Part shown: positions 57,543 to 64,000 of the stretch, piece by piece
Layout of the letters: the number at the start of each line of letters is the position of its first letter
How positions within the stretch are numbered: the first letter of the stretch is position 1
Assembly: GCA_025786725.1 (NCBI GenBank)
Contig: JAHLTZ010000007.1
Span: forward strand, 558,001-622,000
Source: Syncephalis fuscata
Taxonomy: Eukaryota > Zoopagomycota > Zoopagomycetes > Zoopagales > Piptocephalidaceae
Reading direction: 5' to 3'
DNA length: 64,000 nucleotides
Translations under genes and position numbers: made by a program
Notes under the pieces: model-generated
Told to the model about the DNA's origin: nothing
Database searches by the model: none
The model's input: only the letters and a program-made list of their open reading frames with translations

Positions 57543-58107
57543 ATGGCCGACCCTAAGCAAAACGGAGAGAATACAACGACCGCGGTTATGGTGGCTATCC
57601 ACAGCAAGGATATGGTGGCTATCCTCAACAGCCAGCGATGGCTTATGGCCAACCACCGCCACAGGGCTATTACAATCAGGGGCCACCACCACCACAGCCA
57701 GGTATGCATCATATATAACTACACTGACCACCATTTATATTAATCTATTACTATTACCATCGCTATTGTTTATTAATATACTAGGTTATGGTCAGCCGTA
57801 TGGTGGAGGTAAGCAAATATTTGTTTTGATGATCGATTTACTGATGGTTTTGTGGTTGTTGATGCACGTTGTTATGCTGTACAGGTTATGCGCAGCCGCC
57901 GCCTCAAGTGATTGTGCAACAGCCGCCCCCTCAGAAAAATGACGGTCTCTGCCTTGGATGGTAAGGATAGCAGCAGTGATATGGCAGATAAAATGCTACT
58001 CGCTGTCTAGAGACTATTAAATGAACGAACCAACCAACTAACTATTGTACTTGTATTATAGTGCATTGGGTGCCTGTCTATGCTGTTGTTGTGAATGGTG
58101 TTGTTAA
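57543..58107 (+). CDS. CYSTM-type cysteine-rich membrane-module protein
   Basis: About 101 aa in four exons (57543..57701, 57785..57808, 57885..57960, 58062..58107). After MADPKQ, a missing A in the AAAA run at 57559..57562 must be restored. The protein then reads YNDRGYGGYPQQGYGGYPQQ, GQPPPQGYYNQGPPPP, PPPQVIVQQPPP and ends DGLCLGCALGACLCCCCEWCC. A Pro/Gln/Tyr-rich N-terminus followed by a compact cysteine-rich C-terminal hydrophobic module is the CYSTM hallmark. CYSTM proteins are small tail-anchored or palmitoylated membrane proteins linked to stress tolerance in fungi and plants. Confidence 0.82.
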
Positions 58108-59866
58108 AGATCAGTCATTCGATGACATCTTTAACCTGCTATAACTATTACTATATGATTTACGTTTATTGGAAACAATAGTGATGGACGTTTAATTACA
58201 TTTTAGCTATTTTTTAATTAAAACTTTTTTGTTGTTTTATTAAAATATCAAATATTTTAAATGTATCATTTTACAATTTATACTAATATGCATCAATATG
58301 TATCATTGATTTACTCATTTATATACATAGTTCTATTTATATATTTATACGTAGATACACATATACATATATTGACCTGTGCATCTATTCTTATTAGCTG
58401 TCTGCTCCTATGTCTCGTCTATTTGTCCATTATTGTTATTCATCTGGTCATTTAATTGTCTGTTCGTTGATTTGTCTATTGATTCAACTATTGGTGACAT
58501 GGCTGGACCAATCCATTGTAGTCATTCAGGATACCACGTGGTAATGGACATGCAACTCTACATTTGTACAAACTGTTGGCCATACTAACTATTTATCTAT
58601 TTATCTATTTATCTATTTATATATAGATAGACAGATAGACAGAAATAAGCGCTAATGGTTGTCCGGTTATCGTTTATTGTTTCTCTACTTGGCGCTTATC
58701 AATTTAGTTGTTGAATATCATTGTGTGTCCCTTTGCTATACTGCTTATCTCCTTTTGTACATACTACTGCTATATTACACATTGACATATCCTCGAGATA
58801 ATATCCTTGGTAAGTAGGGGGATAGACTATTGTTGTACATGGTTTGTCGAAACATCATCGTCGTTTTTCCATTGAAACCAGCTGATCCGTGTTTCAGTAA
58901 CGTGCGGTGTGGTCAACTGCTTTATTAGCACATTTGAATTCATTTCTCCTTTATTGGACTAATTGAATCGAGATGTGGATAATTACCGCCTCTAAACGGA
59001 TATACTTATTTGGTTACTGGCATCATTAGACACTTTTGATTGTCTTTCATAACGCTAGTAGTACTCGCTATTGCTATTGCGGTTCTTATTATCATTAGCA
59101 TTATTATTACTATATTAGTACTAGTTATTTATGCTATTATGGTAACAACAATAACAACAACTAGTCCACGTCAGTCGATTGATTTATGTCACGGACATGT
59201 TAAAACCAACCACACCTGAAACACACATTGCTGCACTTTTCTTTCATAGTTTTCTGGATAAGTCGGTGCTACTTGTTTTATTTAACACAGTATTGGATTA
59301 TGACCATCTCATCCCGCTTCTTCCCCAACGGAATCCCCTTTCTTTTCTAAATTATCTGGCGTGCCATAGTTTAGTACATACTTATCGGCCAAGTCTTGCA
59401 ATACTCATCAGTTATAAGTAGTTGTAGTTGTAGTGTAGCCACAGGTAAGATGACGGGTAAAGCGATGACTGTAGTAAATACCGTTTATATATTGCTATGG
59501 ACTGTATCAAAGGCGTGCCTTTAATCTGTAAATGAATAGTAAATGACGATGTGCTAGCGTGTTTATAGTTAATATACTGGCTATGCGTGAATAATAGGAA
59601 TAATATGGATGTTAATAATGTAGTATACTGACACTATTTAAAAGTTTTTCCTTTGGTTTAGTCGTGTTATTCTGCCGGTCACAGTTTGTCGTGACCGCTC
59701 CTCATTCATATCATTTCCATTGCTTTAAAAGATTAGCATATTTTATAAACACTTTCAGTGTGGTAAGTGTAGTTTAGTATAATTTATTAATATATTTATT
59801 AATATATTTACCAAATAATATTTATATTTATATTCAAGGCTTATTATTGCTATTTGCACTTTAGTC
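58108..59866. other. Intergenic
   Basis: About 1.75 kb. It holds a TATC/TATT tetranucleotide run (58590..58645 with GATA/GACA continuation). No supported gene. Confidence 0.45.
58590..58642. repeat. Tetranucleotide microsatellite
   Basis: CTATTTAT-type units repeated about four times, running into AGATAGACAGATAGACAG. Confidence 0.8.
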
Positions 59867-62800
59867 ATGACAGATGTAGCCATGGCCACATCAGCTATGT
59901 CTAATTTACAACTGCCATCGACTGAGGATTGTACACTTAATGGCGGTAGCACAAGTGATCTATCCGATACAGAATATGCATATGCCAATGAAATACACGC
60001 GGTAGAAGATGCATGTATGATTGGACTCAACGAATCAGATGAACCTGGTATATATCCACGTGAACAATTATATGAAGAAGATGAAGACGAAGACGAAGAC
60101 GAATATGAAGAGAGATTAAGTGATAGAGATTCAAGTGTAGATACGGATAGAAATACATCTTGCCGTTCAATAGTAATATCTCCACTAAGCACTGAAAGTA
60201 ATGGAAAGCCATCAGCTTTAAGCTTAGAAAATATAAATGAATCATCGAAACAAGATGACGGCTCAGACTGTCTAAGTCCATCCTCGTGCGGCGGGCCAAT
60301 AGTGTAAGCGTAACTAGACGGGAACGATATCAACGTACCAGTTCAATTTCATCCATTGCATCAATTACATCGGTATTTTCAATTAATACCGAAGCATTAA
60401 TGCAAGATATGGAACAATTAAATGAACAACTAAGCAGTAATGTCGACTCTAATCTACTAACAAGTCGACTAGAACAACGTCAGCATCAATCATCTAAACC
60501 ATTGCCGCAGCCGCCTGTATCTAGTGCAAGACTGCCATTAGATGCACCTCCACTAGGGATAACCAGACGATTATCGGCGGCACCCATTAAATTGAGTCTT
60601 GAATTGGCTGGCAAAGGTGAAGCTGCATTAGTACGCGATATTGGTAAAAACCAGACCCGTCTTATGAGAAGAAGTACTACAGGTGGCTATAATACACGTA
60701 GACCACCACCACCACCACGAACTGCATCCCGACAAATGAATGCACCTCCAACTGTACCTAGACATCATGGATTAGTACGTACTTCATCATTAGCTATACA
60801 TAGTGAAGTTGATGCTGAAACACCAACATCACCCACAATAACACAACAACAGCCGAATCAACGACAACAGAAGTAGATATGAAATTAAAAGCGATTCAAC
60901 GGATACAATTACCCAACGAATCAACAGAATCAGCAATACTACACAAGCTGAATCTAATGAGTTTACAATGATTAATAATGGTAATGGTACCATTGAACCA
61001 GTTGCCCCTATGAATGTTGTAAGTTATGTTGGTGATTTGATGAGTCGAGGATTTGGACGATTTCGTACTTTTGGTATGAGTGCACCCACCACTGAAACAA
61101 CAACTACAGCATCAACATCAATCAGTGACCATTTGTCAACTACCGATCATTATAGTCACGATGAAGATGCCGTTATGGTCATGTCAGAAAGTGATAGTCT
61201 AGATGACGATGAAGATGACGATGGTCATCCTATTTATTATCGAAGTGCAAATAAGCCGCGTACTGTCTCATTATTTGAATGGAACCCGAGTAAAGATGAT
61301 CAAGATACAAATAGTATTCACATACCCGGATCTCGTCAACGACATTCTAGAAGACGAAGACGGCACCATCGTTTAAATGACTCTACAGCTCATGACGATA
61401 ATGATGACAACGATGACGACGACGATGATGATGATGCACGTTCAATTAAATCTATTCGATCAGTAAGGCCAAGACGAAAGAATCACTCACGACGAGGCCG
61501 TCCGCCAGTAACGCCATTGCCTATGCCATCTACGTCAATGCCTACAGTAACTCAAATGCGCCAACGGCATTCGTCTCGTCATTCTGTATCTTCGTCATCT
61601 TCTATTGAACTATCAATTACTGATACAGATATTGAACATTTAAGTGGTGATCCTAGTTCTACAAGTGAATTGGATTCGCCCACTTTGGTAGAAGGACCAA
61701 CAATATCCACAATGAATATTGATATGGCTGGTACTAGTAGTCCTAGTGAATTAATTATAAATACGAATATTATAAAGACTACACAGCCACACGCCCCACA
61801 TCGACCATCGGCCCTTCGATCAAGTGAAACTACCAATCAGGAGGAACACACTAGTGAATGCGAATTATCAGAAGAACAAATGACTAAAGTTTTATTAGAA
61901 CGATTGGAACAGCAAAATAAACAGCTAACGAGTGATCCAAAAGCGGCAGTCAAACTACAAACGGCAACTAGTCCCACGTCACCCACACCTCAACGTGTAT
62001 CCAGCGTGAACGATCTACGAGCGCCTAAACGGAAATCATCGATGATGAGCACACCTTTGGCGGTGGTGGGTGCGGTTATACGCCGTACAAGTTCAGCTTT
62101 GCCCCTGGCCCCTATTAATACCAATGTTAATCCAACAGCAACAGCTATTAAATCGCCCTCCTCTCCATTGGCCTCACCAAGTAGTTTTAATAGCAGTATG
62201 CAACGGAAGGTATCGATTAAACGAGTGGCCGACCCATTCTGCATTGATCCATCGGAACTGAAGTTTTTTTCAATCGATGATAATACATCGGATGCCGAGT
62301 CAGCTTTATTCGCTACACCGGGCCTACCTGATGCGGCATTTTGGCGTGCCGTCACACGTTCCTATCCATTAGTGGCGCGTCGAACACCGCATTTACTAGC
62401 GAGTCGATTACGACAAGGTGTGCCGCCACCATTACGTGGTCGTGTTTGGCGGTCGTTGACTCGATCGGCCGCTACGCATTTAGCACCTGTTTATCCGAAA
62501 TTGCTAGCAGAACGATCGCCATTTGATAAAATTATTATACGTGATTTAGCTCGTACTTTTCCGGGTGTGCCTATGTTCCGCGAGGCCGGCGGTAAAGGTC
62601 AGCGGGCACTAGGCCGTCTATTACGAGCCTATGCTATTTATGATGCAGAGGTCGGCTACTGTCAAGGCTTAGGCTTTTTAGCCGGTCCTCTACTAATGAA
62701 CATGCCTGAAGTCGATGCCTTTTGTACGTTTGTGCGTCTACTTGATTCATTTAATCTACGTACGATGTTTACACCAACGATGAGTGGACTGCATTTACGA

Positions 62801-63348
62801 TTACATCAACTAAGTCGACTTATTGAAATGCATCTGCCGGCCATTTATGCCCACCTTAACGAACATGCTATTCCTACACCACTTTTCGGTTCACAATGGT
62901 TCCTTACTCTGTTTGCCTACAATTATCCATTACCATTCGTGCTACGTGTATGGGATGTAGCAATGGCCGAGGGTGTAGCGGAAACGGTACTGCGCGTGGG
63001 ACTTGCTTTATTAGAGCGTAATTATCGTCGACTTATGCGCTGTAACGATTTTGAAAGTCTAGTTCGTATGCTTACTCGAGGTTTATGGCACGTTGAGTCT
63101 ACTGTAACGTCGCCTTCGTCAGATACTGCTATTACTGTCGATGTTAATGTTACGACGTCAACGGCGACATTAGAAGCCAATGGAAGCGAAGAAGAAGCAT
63201 TTATGCTACGTGAAGTTAATGAGATTATGTTGAAGCAGTTGGCTGGGGCAAAGTAGTGACGCCTGAGACACTGGAAGCATTGAAAGAAGAATGGGAGCGC
63301 GACCACTTATCTCCCGTACAAACACCAACTAAAGAACAACGACGCTAA
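59867..63348 (+). CDS. TBC-domain Rab GTPase-activating protein
   Basis: About 1161 aa if read as one exon. The long N-terminal half is disordered, with acidic runs (EEDEDEDEDEYEE; about 61395..61436) and Ser/Thr-rich tracts. The TBC domain (about 62425..63090) has RQGVPPPLRGRVWRSL, the arginine finger IIRDLARTFP and the glutamine finger YCQGLGFLAGPLL, both catalytic residues intact. TBC proteins stimulate GTP hydrolysis by Rab GTPases in vesicle traffic; the style is closest to Gyp5/Evi5-like members. Frame corrections are needed near 60290 (one base), 60875 (two bases, or one fewer) and 63253 (one base). The last extends the end by about 30 residues to TPTKEQRR. A separate start at ATG 60968 is the alternative if the first two are real. 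Confidence 0.8.
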
Positions 63349-63671
63349 TATAATATTGCCATCTTCTTATGTTATGTTGAATCTATTTACTTTGTCTTTT
63401 TCTTGTTTTGGGTGGGTATGTGTGTGTGTTTGGTGTTATTAACACAATTAATAAATTTATTAATTCATTAGTAAAATGTAAAACATAATTAATTAATTAA
63501 TTTTATAAATGACGCTATTGAAACAGTTAAGCCAACTATAGCTTAGTGACACTTCTTTTTTCTTTTCTGTTCTCTACTTACACCACTATACTCTGTGTAA
63601 GTTTTATTACTGCATAGCTCAACTATGGCTATACTAATTAATGGCTATTTACTTGATAAATATAGTAAACT
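63349..63671. other. Intergenic
   Basis: About 320 bp between the TBC gene and the next start, AT-rich. No gene. Confidence 0.5.
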
Positions 63672-64000
63672 ATGTCTTTTTTTACACGCGCCGCGCAAGC
63701 AACAACTCAGGTAAACTAGTATAGATATGAATATAAAAGCATTTATGCTAACAATTCTATTGTATTAGCGTTATTATACAACGCGAGCAGTTGGTTTGGC
63801 AGTTGCTGGCGTGTCGACAACATTAGCCACATCTTATGCGTTAAACCGTTCGGTTTATGCGCAAGGTCGTGAGGAAAAGGTAGGTGTTCAAATCAGAGCG
63901 GATCTATAGAAGGCATGACGTACTTATGCAAACACGGTATAGTTGGGCATTTATGATGAGCCAGTGGCCACCAATGTTGATCAGGAGCCCTCTCCAAGTC
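63672..64000 (+). CDS. MICOS subunit MIC26/MIC27 (apolipoprotein O-like), partial
   Basis: Truncated by the window end. Exons 63672..63710, 63769..63879 and 63943 onward give MSFFTRAAQATTQ, RYYTTRAVGLAVAGVSTTLATSYALNRS, and LGIYDEPVATNVDQEPSPS. A basic start, one short hydrophobic segment and the L.IYDEP motif fit the MIC26/27 family of inner-membrane MICOS proteins that shape cristae junctions with cardiolipin. The match rests on about 70 residues. Splice phases are consistent. Confidence 0.68.

Noticed and set aside
1-64000. Programmed ribosomal frameshifting as the cause of the frame breaks
   Set aside because: The sites share no slippery heptamer, stop context or downstream structure. 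They are mostly simple homopolymers, which fits missing bases better.

Overview
This window is nuclear DNA from a fungus. The evidence is AT-rich intergenic DNA, genes split by many short GT..AG introns of about 45-105 nt (branch-like CTAAC/CTAAT), and fungal-type products: PPxY arrestins, a glycogenin, a SulP permease with a STAS domain, an INO80 subunit and MICOS. The 7TM-RGS fusions, the SCFD2 homologue and the DPM3 subunit suggest an early-diverging fungus (Zoopagomycota/Mucoromycota grade). That placement is inference. I see no rRNA, tRNA, CRISPR, phage or bacterial operon.

Layout. 0.3-5.2 kb: two tandem 7TM-RGS signalling proteins (+). 7.4-9.7 kb: arrestin-like adaptor (+). 11.3-12.9 kb: guanine deaminase (-), head-to-head with an SCFD2-like Sec1/Munc18 protein (13.4-16.5 kb, +), which is followed 141 bp later by syntaxin 18/Ufe1 (16.6-18.1 kb, +). 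18.3-20.6 kb: PPR protein (-). 21.5-24.0 kb: glycogenin with a low-complexity tail (+). 24.3-30.4 kb: two more arrestin-like genes (-). 31.4-34.2 kb: two tandem short-chain dehydrogenases (-). 35.2-41.8 kb: a repeat-rich block in which a 675-bp inverted repeat flanks a foldback element and an EST1/SMG7-like gene. 41.9-47.5 kb: a tandem segmental duplication carrying two multi-pass membrane proteins with C-terminal heptad repeats (-). 46.5-51 kb: mostly non-coding. 51.0-53.5 kb: sulfate permease (+). 53.6-54.9 kb: IES2 (-). 55.1 kb: DPM3 (+). 55.8-56.4 kb: proline-rich PPAY protein (-). 57.5-58.1 kb: CYSTM protein (+). 59.9-63.3 kb: TBC Rab-GAP (+). 63.7 kb to the end: start of a MIC26/27 gene.

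Themes. Membrane traffic and signalling dominate: G-protein regulation (7TM-RGS), cargo ubiquitination adaptors (three arrestins with PPxY motifs), ER SNARE machinery (SCFD2-like and syntaxin 18) and a Rab-GAP. The adjacency of an orphan SM protein and the ER syntaxin is the most suggestive functional link. The heptad-repeat membrane pair is the least familiar protein family.

Caution for any reader: many conserved genes need one extra base at one or more places to keep frame, usually in a short homopolymer. Nearly all shifts have the same sign (a base missing from this sequence). I read these as residual assembly errors and give gene extents with each shift noted. Exon joins come from reading splice signals and family conservation by eye. 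No alignment was run.
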